Positions 35,935-44,925 of a DNA stretch of 64,000 bases are shown here, piece after piece. Location of the stretch: contig CAVUCH010000017.1 in NCBI GenBank assembly GCA_963739995.1, positions 236,822-300,821 of the forward strand, read 5' to 3'. How positions within the stretch are numbered: position 1 is the first letter of the stretch; the number at the start of each line of letters is the position of its first letter. The notes beneath the pieces are model-generated. The model made no database searches. It had not been told where the DNA came from and saw nothing but the letters and a program-made list of their open reading frames with translations. A program made the translations under genes and the position numbers. This stretch comes from CAVUCH01 sp963739995. Its GTDB lineage: Bacteria; Acidobacteriota; Vicinamibacteria; Vicinamibacterales; JAENWD01.

Positions 35935-37008
35935 TCAGACGCCGCCCCCTCGAGAAATGGGCGGCTCGCACGGCACGAGTTCGGCGCCGGTCTCGAGCGT
36001 GCCGCGGACAATCGCGAGCTGGCCATACCTTCGCGCCGCTGCAACGGCCGCCTCCCGACCAATGCCGAGCACGAGGAAGCTCGCCTCCGGTGGCGCCATG
36101 CCATCGTCCCCCACGCCTTGCCCTTCGAGGAGCGTCCACCGCCGGCGCAGCTCGGCGGCGAGCGCCTCATTCCGCCGCGCGTTCTCCGCCGCAGGCAGCG
36201 ACACGGACCCCGGATTCCACGCGGTGATGAACGCCCACTCGCCGACCGTGTGCGTCTGGAGGAGCCGCCGGAGCCGTCGGGGGTTCCATCCGATGCGGAT
36301 CGAAATGGGATCCTCCAACGCCACCACGTAGCTTGTTTGTCGGTACGCCTCCCACAGCGCCAGCTCGCACACCGCGCGAGTGTAGACGGCGCGAAGGCCC
36401 TCGCAGTCGAGCCGGTTGTACTCGAGCAGCTTGTGCCAGGCGGTCTTCGCCGGCGGCTTCACGCTGCGGTATCTCCCGTCGTTCGCGGCCAGGCGATCGA
36501 GAACGTATCGGGTCCACGCAGCCGGCCGGGGCGGCGTCAGTGCGCGAGGGGGCCTGATCCCGACGGCACGCATGTACGCCTTCAGCTCGTGAACGACCGC
36601 GCCGTTCTCGTCGGTCGGCAGCTCGATGGAAGGCCGCACGACCCGACGCCAGGTGCGTCCAACTGTGAGCGCATTGACGTGGCGTCTCCGCACCGAGCCC
36701 CTCAGGGCTGCCGCCACCTTCTCATCCGCCTCGATCACTGCCAGGTCGAAGGTGCTCCAGCTGACGATTGGCGCGCTGCCCTGCTGCCCCACCAGCCGGT
36801 CGAGCGCTGTACCGAGCGCGTCCACGGTCAGCCGGGCCAGCGCCACCCTGGCGCCCGCGAGGCGCGGGTCGAGAATGACCTGATGGAGCTCGCTCCTGCC
36901 CCCCTCGTCCGTCATGACCCCGAGCAGGACCGGGTGGGCGGCGGCAGCCTTGTTCCGGCCAGCCGGTCCCGGCCCTGCGAGGCACTCGAAATCGAGATAG
37001 ATGGTCAA
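35935..37008 (-). CDS. Fusion of an RNase H-like (DnaQ-type) domain with DUF3293
   Basis: A 357-residue protein with two parts. Residues 1-225 look like a ribonuclease-H-like exonuclease: MTIYLDFECL (acidic pair Asp6/Glu8), SWSTFDLAVI (Asp88), and LLEYNRLDCEGL (Tyr197 and Asp201), the order expected of DEDDy-type nucleases or of the predicted RNase H domain of YprB/Cas4-linked proteins. Residues 230-350 match DUF3293: WAFITAWNPGS, ENARRNEALAAELRR, GDDGMAPPEASFLVLGIGREAAVAAARRYGQLAIV. DUF3293 usually occurs alone. The pairing suggests a nucleic-acid processing role. No operon partner: neighbours are on the other strand. Confidence 0.7.
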   Translation of the reverse strand: MTIYLDFECLAGPGPAGRNKAAAAHPVLLGVMTDEGGRSELHQVILDPRLAGARVALARLTVDALGTALDRLVGQQGSAPIVSWSTFDLAVIEADEKVAAALRGSVRRRHVNALTVGRTWRRVVRPSIELPTDENGAVVHELKAYMRAVGIRPPRALTPPRPAAWTRYVLDRLAANDGRYRSVKPPAKTAWHKLLEYNRLDCEGLRAVYTRAVCELALWEAYRQTSYVVALEDPISIRIGWNPRRLRRLLQTHTVGEWAFITAWNPGSVSLPAAENARRNEALAAELRRRWTLLEGQGVGDDGMAPPEASFLVLGIGREAAVAAARRYGQLAIVRGTLETGAELVPCEPPISRGGGV

Positions 37009-37087
37009 CGTCGGTCAGCCCTCCACGATCTGTCATCGGCCGGCGGCCGCAGCGTCGAACAGAGACGGAAATTTGACGAGCGTCACG

Positions 37088-37096
37088 TGCTAGAAT
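37088..37096 (+). promoter_or_regulatory. Extended -10 promoter element
   Basis: The string tgctagaat fits an extended -10 box (TGnTAnAAT) 39 bases before the ATG of the membrane protein gene. A TTGACG lies only 12 bases upstream of it, too near for a normal -35 element. Confidence 0.4.
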
Positions 37097-37134
37097 CCGC
37101 CCGCGGTCACAACTCATCCGTTGGAGAGCTCATA

Positions 37135-37806
37135 ATGCGTCCCAAGCACCTGATCTTCGCTGCCATCTTCCTCATGATGGGCTACGTGATGGCCCACAAC
37201 GAGCGGTTCCTTGTGGAACCAGACAATCCGGTGTGGGCGCACTACTCGAAGTACGGCTGGTGGCTCCTGACACACGGTGTGGCAGGCGCCGCCGCGCTGT
37301 TCCTGGCCCCGCTGCAGTTCTCCGATCGCCTGCGGAAGCGCTATGCGCGGTTCCACCGGACGTGCGGGTACGTCTATGTGGCCGGCGTGTTCGCCCTCGC
37401 GCCGCTCGGGTATTACGTTCAGTACATCAGCGAGGGTCTCGATGGCTCGCCGCGTTCGTTCACGGTGCTGGCCGGCGTCGATGCCGTGCTGCTGATCCTC
37501 ACGACAGCAATCGCCGTCGTTTTTGCCCGGCAGCGCCGCTTGACGCAGCACCGGCAGTGGATGACGCGCAGCTACGCCGTGGCGCTCGTGTTCTTCGAGG
37601 GACGATTGATCCTGGGCCTGACCGGGCTGGAGACCGCCGGCGTCGAGATCGCGCAGGCGGTCATCTGGAGCTGCATGGTCCTGGCAGTGCCCCTGGCCGA
37701 CATCGTCAACGACTGGGACGAACTTCGTCGGGCCGCAACCGGGCCGCGGCGGTCGCCCGCGCACGCCGACGTGCCCGCCCGCGCGGTGGCAGCGACCTCC
37801 GCCTGA
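37135..37806 (+). CDS. DUF2306-like membrane protein
   Basis: A 223-residue integral membrane protein, ATG 37135 after a GGAGAG site. About six helices: LIFAAIFLMMGYVMA, WWLLTHGVAGAAALFLAPLQF, RTCGYVYVAGVFALAPLGYYV, VDAVLLILTTAIAVVFA, SYAVALVFFEGRLILGLTGL and VIWSCMVLAVPLADIV. Conserved polar residues on helix ends (LTHGVAG, FHRTCGYVY, QHRQWMTRSY) match the DUF2306 family, in which paired histidines may bind haem. Function unknown. It is alone in its direction, between two minus-strand genes. Confidence 0.8.
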   Translation: MRPKHLIFAAIFLMMGYVMAHNERFLVEPDNPVWAHYSKYGWWLLTHGVAGAAALFLAPLQFSDRLRKRYARFHRTCGYVYVAGVFALAPLGYYVQYISEGLDGSPRSFTVLAGVDAVLLILTTAIAVVFARQRRLTQHRQWMTRSYAVALVFFEGRLILGLTGLETAGVEIAQAVIWSCMVLAVPLADIVNDWDELRRAATGPRRSPAHADVPARAVAATSA

Positions 37807-37863
37807 CGACCGCGCCTCGGTTTGGCCCCGTGTGAGTGCCGTCGAGAGCGTGCGCTGTTTCGA

Positions 37864-39126
37864 TCAGCGATAGAGCGGCAGCGCGGCGATGCGCGCGTCG
37901 ATGTCGGCCATCATCCGCACGTACTCGGGCCCGCCGACACCGCCAAACCTCCGCTTGAACTCGGGCTCGGCGAGGAACTCCGGCAAGTCGCTCGTCTCGG
38001 GCATCAAGACGCGCTCGGTGAGCGGCACGCGGAGACGCGCCTGGAGCACGCGAGCGGATTCGGGGCTCTCGGCCAGCTCGCCGAGGCGGCTGCCCGCACG
38101 ATCGGCGGCGAGGTCATTGAACGAGAACCCGCTGCCGCCCCGCGAGTCCGCCACCTCCTTGTAGATCCCGACCGCATCCGCGAAGGGCCCGCCGGTGTTT
38201 GCCGAGAGCGCGGCCGAGATGATGAAGTGCTTCGCGAGATCGTTCCGCCCATTGAGCGTAACCGCGTGGCGTGACGCGCGCGGCCAGGTCCGGGCTTCCG
38301 GCAACACCTGCGCAAGCGGCCGGCCGTCGACGTAGAACGTCAGCACGAGGATCGCGGCCCGGTTCTCTACCACCGGATCGGAGCTCGCACCCCGCGTCGC
38401 GGCCAGCGCGAATACCGGCGTGAGGAGGTCGGCCAGTGAGACGCGGCCCCGCGGGAGCGCCCGCGTGGCGCCCGCCAGCGCCTGCTGGTAGACGCGCAGC
38501 CGCTCGCGCGCGTCCGGGGGCATGAGCGCGGCCCTCACAGCCTCGCCGAGCTCGTCGTGCCACTGATACGTGACGCGTGCGCCACCTTCGGCGAACTCCA
38601 CTCTCTTCACCGCGTTGCGCAGCAGCGTCAGCTCCTCACCGCGCAAGACGCGTGCGGCCACGCGGCCCAGCACCGCCTCGGCGAGCCACGCCGGCAGCGG
38701 CAGCTGCCCGATGCGAAAGCGCTCGATCGTCGGGAGCGGTGAGCCTTGCGCGAGGTGAACGTCGATGTTGGCCCAGGGAGCCGACGGGAAGGCCGAGAGC
38801 CGAACACTGGCGCGGGCGTGGAGCTGGCCGGACGCGAACCGCGCCTCGGCGCTGCCGCGCGCATAGCGGTGGGCAAGGTAATTGAGCGCCACATCCGCGT
38901 CGCCAGCGGTGACCTCCACGGTGCGCATGGCGCCCGCCTTCATCCGGCGAGGGTCGTTCGCCGCAAGAATGCGCTTCGCCCGCTCGATCTGATCGGGCGT
39001 GACTTCGGCCACGCGCTCCACGACGGGCTGGCGGTCGAGGGCCAGACACCCCGCGAGACCGGCGCAGACCGTCACGAGCACGACGGCCAGCAGCGCCAGT
39101 CGAATGAGCCGGTGGCGCAGAGTCAT
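37864..39126 (-). CDS. Putative lipoprotein, conserved hypothetical
   Basis: A 420-residue protein; ATG 39126 gives a signal peptide with a lipobox (LAGC, Cys27), so it is likely anchored to a membrane by lipid. The middle carries DADVALNYLAHRY, LHARASVRLSAFPSAPWANIDVHLAQGSPLPTIERFRIGQLPLP, and the C-terminal half is helical with RHAVTLNGRNDLAKHFIISAALSANTGGPFADAVGIYKEVADSRGGSGFSF; the HFxxSAAL-like stretch with a following DRAG recalls conserved hypothetical proteins of proteobacteria and acidobacteria. I do not know a function. No partner gene in the same direction is close. Confidence 0.72.
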   Translation of the reverse strand: MTLRHRLIRLALLAVVLVTVCAGLAGCLALDRQPVVERVAEVTPDQIERAKRILAANDPRRMKAGAMRTVEVTAGDADVALNYLAHRYARGSAEARFASGQLHARASVRLSAFPSAPWANIDVHLAQGSPLPTIERFRIGQLPLPAWLAEAVLGRVAARVLRGEELTLLRNAVKRVEFAEGGARVTYQWHDELGEAVRAALMPPDARERLRVYQQALAGATRALPRGRVSLADLLTPVFALAATRGASSDPVVENRAAILVLTFYVDGRPLAQVLPEARTWPRASRHAVTLNGRNDLAKHFIISAALSANTGGPFADAVGIYKEVADSRGGSGFSFNDLAADRAGSRLGELAESPESARVLQARLRVPLTERVLMPETSDLPEFLAEPEFKRRFGGVGGPEYVRMMADIDARIAALPLYR

Positions 39127-39365
39127 GGGTTCCTGGGGAATGCCTGTAACGCTTCCGGGAGCCGAGGTGGTAGGTCTGATGCGCGCGCGAGCGCATGCAT
39201 CACTGCGCAGTATAGTCCCGCCTGCGCGCCGCGGACGGCGAGACAAACAATGCGAATCTGAGTACGGCCCGGCGTCGCCGAGTCGACGCGGGCGGTGCTG
39301 AACAACGACCGGGTGACGCAGGTCAAAGTGCCCGACGCGTTTCAGTGACGTGGTGCTGGAGTTCG

Positions 39366-39371
39366 TACAAT
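39366..39371 (+). promoter_or_regulatory. -10 box close to the start codon, possible leaderless mRNA
   Basis: TACAAT lies only six bases before the ATG at 39378, so transcription would begin at or next to the start codon. There is no Shine-Dalgarno site before this ATG. The -35 region is weak. Confidence 0.35.
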
Positions 39372-39377
39372 GCACGG

Positions 39378-40073
39378 ATGCCGTCACCCTCCCCCTCCTT
39401 CCACACGATCCCGACGACGAATCACGGCCGTTACTGGGTCCGCCCCGCCTCCGGCGACATCGTCGGAGTACTGGTTGGATGCCACGGCTACGCGCAAGGA
39501 GCCGAGAGCTTCGCGGCGGATCTCGAGGCGATTCCCGGGGTCGAACGGTGGCTGCTCGTCTCGGTACAGGGGCTCCACCGTTTCTACACGCGTGCCGGCG
39601 CCGTCGTGGCGAGCTGGATGACGACCCAGGACCGCGAGCTGATGATCGCCGACAACGTCGCCTACCTCCGCCAGGTGGTGGTGCGAGTGCGCGCCGGGCA
39701 TGCGCCGCTGGCCGCAGCTGTCCCGCTCGTGTTCCTCGGGTTCTCGCAGGGCGTCGCGATGGCCTTGCGTGCGGCGGCGGATCACGCGGGTGATTGCGCC
39801 GGCATCATCGCGCTCGGGGGCGACGTGCCGCCGGACGTGCGTGCTGCGGCACCATCCCTGCCGCCGGTGCTGCTCGGACGGGGAACCGCGGAGGAGTGGT
39901 ACACAGACGAGCGGATGCAGAGCGACGTTCTGTGGCTGCGAGGCATCGGCACCGATCTCACGGTGTGCGAGTACGCCGGTGGGCACGAGTGGACCGAGGC
40001 GTTCCGCGACGCCGCGGGGGCTTTCCTCGGACGGATCGCCGAATCCCGACGCAGTGGCGAACAGGCGCGCTAG
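39378..40073 (+). CDS. Phospholipase/carboxylesterase-like alpha/beta hydrolase
   Basis: A 231-residue hydrolase from ATG 39378. Motifs: VLVGCHGYAQGAESFAADL (oxyanion-hole HG), LVSVQGLHRFYTRAGAVVASWMT, and nucleophile Ser123 in FLGFSQGVAMALRAA; the aspartate is probably near GRGTAEEWYTDERM and the histidine is in YAGGHEWTEAF. This is the pattern of small carboxylesterases such as the YpfH/phospholipase-carboxylesterase group. It has no signal peptide. The start codon has no ribosome site but a -10-like box six bases upstream, so the mRNA may be leaderless. Confidence 0.85.
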   Translation: MPSPSPSFHTIPTTNHGRYWVRPASGDIVGVLVGCHGYAQGAESFAADLEAIPGVERWLLVSVQGLHRFYTRAGAVVASWMTTQDRELMIADNVAYLRQVVVRVRAGHAPLAAAVPLVFLGFSQGVAMALRAAADHAGDCAGIIALGGDVPPDVRAAAPSLPPVLLGRGTAEEWYTDERMQSDVLWLRGIGTDLTVCEYAGGHEWTEAFRDAAGAFLGRIAESRRSGEQAR

Positions 40074-40282
40074 TGGCCCGTATCGGCTGAAGCGGTAGTG
40101 GAATTCGGAGCGCGGCGCCTGGCTGGCAAGGCGCGACGACCGAACATACCGGGAGTATTCGAGGGAGGAGCAACGCCGCCAGCCGGGATCCCCCGCCCGA
40201 GGACACTACTGATTCAGCCCATAGAGGCCACTAGTGCCGTCGCCGGACGGGCGACTGGCCCTTGTGAGCTGCCGCGCCTGCG

Positions 40283-41254
40283 TCAGTGCCCGGAGATGAG
40301 TCGATCGTCGAACGAGTAATCGACGGGCCGCCGGGACTGTGACAGGTACCAGCGGTACCCCTCCTCGAGTGCTGCTTCGAGGGGCGTCGGCGTGACGCCG
40401 AGGACCTCGCTCACCTTCTCGACACTCTCGGTGTGCGGCGGCAGATCGAGGAATTCGCCGAAATACAGGTGAGCGCCAAGAAGTTGCCCACCGGCGGCCA
40501 GGATCTCGCGACGCGGCACGGGCACGAACGACGGCGCGATGCCGGCGACCCGCGCAAGCGCCTCCACGAACGCACGCTGCGTCGTTCGCTCCACGTGGGC
40601 CACGTTGAACGCCTGGCCGATCGCGGCAGGGGTCGCGACCGCCCGGACGCATGCCTCCGCGACATCCGACACATACGCCATCTGCGTCATCGCGTCACCG
40701 CCGTCGGGCAGCACGATCGGGCGCCCGTCGCGCAGCCGGTCCCAGAAGTACTGCTCCCGGTAGAACGGCTGGCGCGGCCCATGCACGTACGGCGGCCGGA
40801 ACGTGACCACCGGGAAGCCCGACGTGTCGTGCATCCGGAACAGCGCGCGTTCGGCACTCGCCTTGTGCTGCGCGTACAGATTCGGGTCATCGTCTCGCAC
40901 GAGCGGATCACCCTCACGGTGATCGAGGCCGGGGCCATACGCGGCAATGCTGGACATGAAGACGTAACGTTGCAGCTGATCGCCCGTGTTGCGCGCCACA
41001 GTCTCGACATGGCTGGCGGGTGTGCCGGTCTGCCAGTCGTAGGCGAGGTCGAACACACACTCGAAGCGCTCACGCTTCAGCAGCGCGACGACGGTGGGGA
41101 GGTCGCCGCGGTCTGCCTGCAGGTTCCTGACCTGCGGGCCGAGGTCGTGGTGATCGCGCCGGTGGAGGACCGCGACGTCGTGTTCTCGCGCCACGAGCCG
41201 CTCGACGATGCTGCGTCCGATGAACTGGGTGCCCCCGATGACCAGTGACCGCAT
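40283..41254 (-). CDS. NAD-dependent epimerase/dehydratase family protein
   Basis: A 323-residue extended SDR starting at ATG 41254 (MRSLVIGGTQFIGRSIVERL, with GGTxFIG as nucleotide motif). It continues with VFDLAYDWQTG, YVFMSSIAAYGPG (Ser), the catalytic YAQHK, VTFRPPYVHGPRQPFYREQYF, and DGGDAMTQMAYVSDVAEA. This looks more like the atypical, chloroplast-stem-loop-type branch (CSP41-like) than a UDP-sugar epimerase. It likely reduces or epimerises a nucleotide sugar or binds RNA; this is not settled. Start is 110 bases from the divergent VWA gene. Confidence 0.85.
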   Translation of the reverse strand: MRSLVIGGTQFIGRSIVERLVAREHDVAVLHRRDHHDLGPQVRNLQADRGDLPTVVALLKRERFECVFDLAYDWQTGTPASHVETVARNTGDQLQRYVFMSSIAAYGPGLDHREGDPLVRDDDPNLYAQHKASAERALFRMHDTSGFPVVTFRPPYVHGPRQPFYREQYFWDRLRDGRPIVLPDGGDAMTQMAYVSDVAEACVRAVATPAAIGQAFNVAHVERTTQRAFVEALARVAGIAPSFVPVPRREILAAGGQLLGAHLYFGEFLDLPPHTESVEKVSEVLGVTPTPLEAALEEGYRWYLSQSRRPVDYSFDDRLISGH

Positions 41255-41363
41255 GCTGCCATGGTAGTGCACTGCAAATCAGGTCAGCGGTGCAGCTTCG
41301 CGTCCGCGGACCAGGCGTGGTATGAGTGGAGGGCCAGCATCTGCAGGAACCTGGGGGAGTTGA

Positions 41364-42329
41364 GTGATTCGATGGATCGCACACTTCATTGTGGCCGTGT
41401 GTCTGCTCGGCGCAGCGGGTGCTGGTGCTCAGCAACAGCTGGAACAGCAGCCCCCGCTGTTTCGCGGCCGCGGTGATGCCGTCCGGGTGTTCGCCACTGT
41501 CACCGACCGCGACGGGCGACTCGTGACGACGCTGGCGCAGGGCGACTTCGAGGTGCGGGACAACGGCAAGCCGCAGCCGATCGTGCTCTTCGACAACTCG
41601 CCGCAACCCATTCGGCTCATCGTGATGCTCGACGTGTCTGGCAGCATGGAAGGCAACCTGCCGCTGCTGCGTGCGGCAGCCGCGGAGCTGTTCGCGCGGT
41701 TGCGCCCGGACGATCTCGCACGGGTTGGCGCGTTCGGGCGCGACGTGGATATCAGCGATTCGTTCACGCGTGACGCCCGGGTGCTCGGCGCGGCGCTGCC
41801 CGATGCCATCAGTCCGGACGCGCCGACCCCGCTCTGGAGAGCGCTGGACGGGGCGATGGAGGCTTTCGGGAGCCAGGGCGAGGAGCGCCGCGTCGTCCTG
41901 GTGCTGAGCGACGGCAAGGACAGCGGCCCAATCAGCTTCCGCCAACCGGTCGCCAGCCAGGCCGGCGTCATCGACCGCGCCAGGCAGGAGGACGTGATGG
42001 TCTACGCCATTGGCCTGCGCAGCCGGAGACGGCAGCCGATGATGCCGGGCATGGGATCCGACGGCCTGCGCGCGGCCCTGCTGGACGACCTGCCGGATCC
42101 CGGCCTGGCCCGTGTCGCGGAAGAATCCGGCGGCGGCTACACCGAGATCCGCCCCGGCGAGGACCTGGCGGAGGCCTTCGCGCGGGTCGCCGACGAGCTT
42201 CACGGCCAGTACCTGCTTGGCTTCGCACCGCCGAAGCGTGACGGCAAAGTGCACGACGTCCAGGTCCGCGTCACCGCGAAGGGGTTGAAGGCCCGTTCGA
42301 AGAAGAGCTACGTGGCGCCGAAGGAATGA
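41364..42329 (+). CDS. VWFA-related protein of the acidobacterial type
   Basis: A 321-residue exported protein from GTG 41364, set by GGGGGAG about five bases upstream. Signal peptide (IAHFIVAVCLLGAAGAGAQ), then a short beta domain (VRVFATVTDRDGRLVTTLAQGDFEVRDNGKPQPIVLFD) that is the mark of the VWFA-related acidobacterial family, then a VWA domain with an intact MIDAS: DVSGSM (Asp90, Ser92, Ser94), and later SDGKDSG. The tail GQYLLGFAPPKRDGKVHDVQVRV closes the fold. These proteins bind a divalent metal and probably a protein ligand in the periplasm; they often occur near efflux or degradative genes. No clear partner here. Confidence 0.9.
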   Translation: MIRWIAHFIVAVCLLGAAGAGAQQQLEQQPPLFRGRGDAVRVFATVTDRDGRLVTTLAQGDFEVRDNGKPQPIVLFDNSPQPIRLIVMLDVSGSMEGNLPLLRAAAAELFARLRPDDLARVGAFGRDVDISDSFTRDARVLGAALPDAISPDAPTPLWRALDGAMEAFGSQGEERRVVLVLSDGKDSGPISFRQPVASQAGVIDRARQEDVMVYAIGLRSRRRQPMMPGMGSDGLRAALLDDLPDPGLARVAEESGGGYTEIRPGEDLAEAFARVADELHGQYLLGFAPPKRDGKVHDVQVRVTAKGLKARSKKSYVAPKE

Positions 42330-42375
42330 CCCGGGGCCCGCGTCAGCGCGCGAACGCCCAATGGTGGCGGCACCA

Positions 42376-43395
42376 TCAGCGGCCGGCGATCACGCGCACT
42401 ACGTGCTCCCCGACGACATGCAGGAGACGGTCGCGATACTGGTGCCGCTCCTCGCTCGCGGTCGACGACGTGACGGCGACCACGACGCCGAGATCGCGGA
42501 AGGTGAAGATGTACTGCCCCCCGTGCCCCCAGGCGAAGCAGGCGCGGTGCCCCCCGACGTCCTGGATCCACCATCCGTAGCCGTACTCGCGCGAGGGATC
42601 CCAGCGCGAGCGGGTCCGCGGACGGCAGGACTCGTCCACCCAGGCCGGCGACACGACCTGGCGGTCCTTCACGAGGCCGCGGTTCAGGAACATCTCGCCG
42701 AAGGTGACCATCTGCCGCGGCGTCATCAGCATCTCGTTCCCGCCCAGATAGATCCCCTGCGGATCACGAGGCCACTGCACCAGCGAGATCCCGAGCGGCC
42801 GCGCCAGCCTTTCCTGAGCGAACTGCCAGGTGCTCCTTTTCGTGGCGCGCGTGAGGATGGCCGACAACAGGTGCGAGGTGCCGGTGCTGTACTCCATGCT
42901 CGTGCCCGGCTCGGCGACGAGCGGACGGTCGAGCGCGTAGCGCACCCAGTTGCGGCTGCGCACCCACGGCCCGTAGTTGCCGCCGCTCGTGGACTCGAGC
43001 CCCGATCGCATCGTCAGCAGGTCTTCGATCGTGATGGCGCGCTTCGCCGCCGGCGCGCGGGCGAGATGCGGCAGATACGTGGCAATCGGCTCGTCGACGT
43101 CCTCGATCAGGCGGCGATCGATGGCGATGCCGACCAGCACCGCGATGATGCTCTTCGACGCGGACTTGATGTTGGCGAGACGGCGAGCGGTGATCGTCGG
43201 CGCGTAGTGCTCGAGCACCAGCTCCCCGCGCCAGCTCACGAGCAGGCTGTGCAGCTGAGAGAGCTCGCGGGCCGCCGTTTCAGCGTTTGACAGGTCTGGC
43301 GTCGGCTTGCCCTGGCCGCGCGCGGGCGGGGCGATTCCGATGGTCAGCAGCGCGGCGCACGTTGCAGCGGACATCGTGGTCAGCGTCGAGTGCAT
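42376..43395 (-). CDS. Exported serine hydrolase of the beta-lactamase/penicillin-binding fold
   Basis: A 339-residue class C beta-lactamase-like protein, ATG 43395 giving a signal peptide (AATCAALLTIGIAPPARG). Active-site motifs: nucleophile Ser78 in the SxxK motif SASK, the YST motif in SMEYSTGTSH, and HGG in WGHGGQYI (in place of KTG). The segment IEDLLTMRSGLES and the GGNEMLMTPRQMVTFGEMFLNRG helix are typical of this family, which includes esterases and D-aminopeptidases as well as beta-lactamases. True beta-lactamase activity is uncertain. The gene stands alone. Confidence 0.88.
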   Translation of the reverse strand: MHSTLTTMSAATCAALLTIGIAPPARGQGKPTPDLSNAETAARELSQLHSLLVSWRGELVLEHYAPTITARRLANIKSASKSIIAVLVGIAIDRRLIEDVDEPIATYLPHLARAPAAKRAITIEDLLTMRSGLESTSGGNYGPWVRSRNWVRYALDRPLVAEPGTSMEYSTGTSHLLSAILTRATKRSTWQFAQERLARPLGISLVQWPRDPQGIYLGGNEMLMTPRQMVTFGEMFLNRGLVKDRQVVSPAWVDESCRPRTRSRWDPSREYGYGWWIQDVGGHRACFAWGHGGQYIFTFRDLGVVVAVTSSTASEERHQYRDRLLHVVGEHVVRVIAGR

Positions 43396-43965
43396 GACGA
43401 GTGATCGTACCGCGCGCCCAGGAGCGACGCGGGTACAAGGGCAGCGCCGCCGGACGCTCGCGGCGGGAATGGGACGGCGCCTCAGGTACGGGAGCACGCG
43501 AAGCCCGGGTATTCGGGCAAAGTCTTTCACGTTTCGTGGAGGACCGCCGTGGAGGACCATTTCTCCGACGCCCATCGCAGGTCGCCGTGTACGAGGGGTA
43601 ATCCCGTCCGCAGCCCGGTTCTGCCCCTATACTGAATTCTCGCACGGCCAGCCCACGACGCTCGTGCCCGACGTCGGTAGCGCCGCAGCGTACAGCTCGG
43701 CGACGCGCGATCATTCCCGCATCCTCATCCGCGCGAGTCCGGACGCCGCGAAGGACAAGGGCGAGATTCGGCTCTTGTTCGGCTGGCAGGATGCGTTGCG
43801 CCAGACCAAGCACTGATGTTCTCGCGTACGCGGTGTTGAAGATGTTGGAAACCCGGCGCGGAACTGCAGGCCTCTGCCATCCCCGGAGGGCGGCGTTCTT
43901 GAACACGGTGAGATCGTGATCGTCCGCTAACCGCTCGTGAGCAAACCCTTCAGAAGGAGCTACCC
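43396..43965. other. Intergenic stretch with a possible decayed kinase-WD40 tail
   Basis: 570 bases without an intact gene. On the plus strand, 43700-43816 reads ATRDHSRILIRASPDAAKDK and GEIRLLFGWQDALRQ before a stop, which resembles the C-terminal end of acidobacterial kinase-WD40 proteins (compare the remnant at 26169). The preceding 250 bases look like shifted pieces of the same kind but do not give a firm match. A tatact sequence at 43630 is inside this stretch. Confidence 0.4.
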
Positions 43966-44874
43966 ATGCGAGTAACGCGTACCGCGGGTCTGGCTATCTC
44001 CACCTTGTTCGTGGCCGTCTTCCTGTCGTCAGCGTCCGACGCGCAGGTGTTCACGCTGACGAAGGACGAGCTCGTCGCGCTCAGCGCGCAGAATCCCTTC
44101 GAGCGGTTCCCGGACGGCAGGCCGAAAGTGCCCGACGACCTGATTGAGCGCGCGCGGGGGCTCTCCGCCGAGGAGATCTGGGCGGTGCTGCCGCGCAAGG
44201 GCTTTCCGAACCAATACGAAGATGGATTCCAGCTCCTCCACCCGGGTACCAAGCTCGTGGGGCGGGCGTTCACGGCGCAATTCATGCCGATGCGTCCGGA
44301 CATCGACGAGCCCATGCAGGCGAGAGCCAAAGACGCCGGGCTGGAGCGGCTCTCGAACCAGGCAGTCATCGACATGCTGCAGCCGGGCGACGTGCTCGTC
44401 GTAGACCTGTTCGGCAAGAAGGAGGGCGGCACGATCGTCGGCGACAATCTCTTCTACTACATCATGCGGGCAACGAAAGCCGCCGGCATCGTGCTGGACG
44501 GATCAGTCCGCGACCTGGAAGGCATCGCCGACATGCCGATGCCCGCGTACTTCCGTCACGCGCACCCCACGCCCATCGGGAACGTGATGCTGACCGGCAT
44601 CAACATCCCGGTTCGCATCGGGAACGCCACGGTGATGCCTGGCGACCTCGTGTTCGGCGATCGCGAGGGGGTATACTTCGTGCCGCCCGCCCTGGTGAAG
44701 GAAGTCCTGGATCGCGCCGATGAGACGCACATCCACGACGAGTGGACGAAGAGGAAGTTCGACGAAGGCAAGTACAAGTCCAGCGAGATCTACGGAACGC
44801 CGCGGGATCCGGCGCTGAAGAAGGAGTACGAGGAGTACCTCAAGAAGCGCCTCGAGGAACTTCAGAGGAGATAG
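43966..44874 (+). CDS. Exported RraA-like family protein
   Basis: A 302-residue protein with a signal peptide (LAISTLFVAVFLSSASDAQ), ATG 43966 behind GAAGGAG. The RraA-like fold is seen in LLHPGTKLVGRAFTAQF, LQPGDVLVVDLFG, TIVGDNLFYYIMRATKAAGIVLDG, the signature SVRD (arginine and aspartate used by HMG/CHA aldolases), and MPGDLVFGDREGVYFVPPALV. The C-terminal 50 residues are a charged helical extension (KSSEIYGTPRDP, KKEYEEYLKKRLEELQRR). Cytoplasmic members cleave hydroxy-oxo acids or inhibit RNase E; the signal peptide argues against RNase regulation. A second exported RraA-like gene faces it at 44926. Confidence 0.88.
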   Translation: MRVTRTAGLAISTLFVAVFLSSASDAQVFTLTKDELVALSAQNPFERFPDGRPKVPDDLIERARGLSAEEIWAVLPRKGFPNQYEDGFQLLHPGTKLVGRAFTAQFMPMRPDIDEPMQARAKDAGLERLSNQAVIDMLQPGDVLVVDLFGKKEGGTIVGDNLFYYIMRATKAAGIVLDGSVRDLEGIADMPMPAYFRHAHPTPIGNVMLTGINIPVRIGNATVMPGDLVFGDREGVYFVPPALVKEVLDRADETHIHDEWTKRKFDEGKYKSSEIYGTPRDPALKKEYEEYLKKRLEELQRR

Positions 44875-44925
44875 TCACGTCACGCAGTGCGGCGGTGGAA
44901 CCGGGACTCCAGCCTGTTTCCCCCG

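Noticed and set aside
37073..37096. TTGACG and TAGAAT as a standard sigma-70 promoter
   Set aside because: Only 12 bases separate them; at least 16 are needed. Only the extended -10 element was kept.
42376..43395. Antibiotic-resistance beta-lactamase call
   Set aside because: The fold and SxxK/YST/HGG motifs also fit esterases and D-aminopeptidases; nothing in the context supports resistance.
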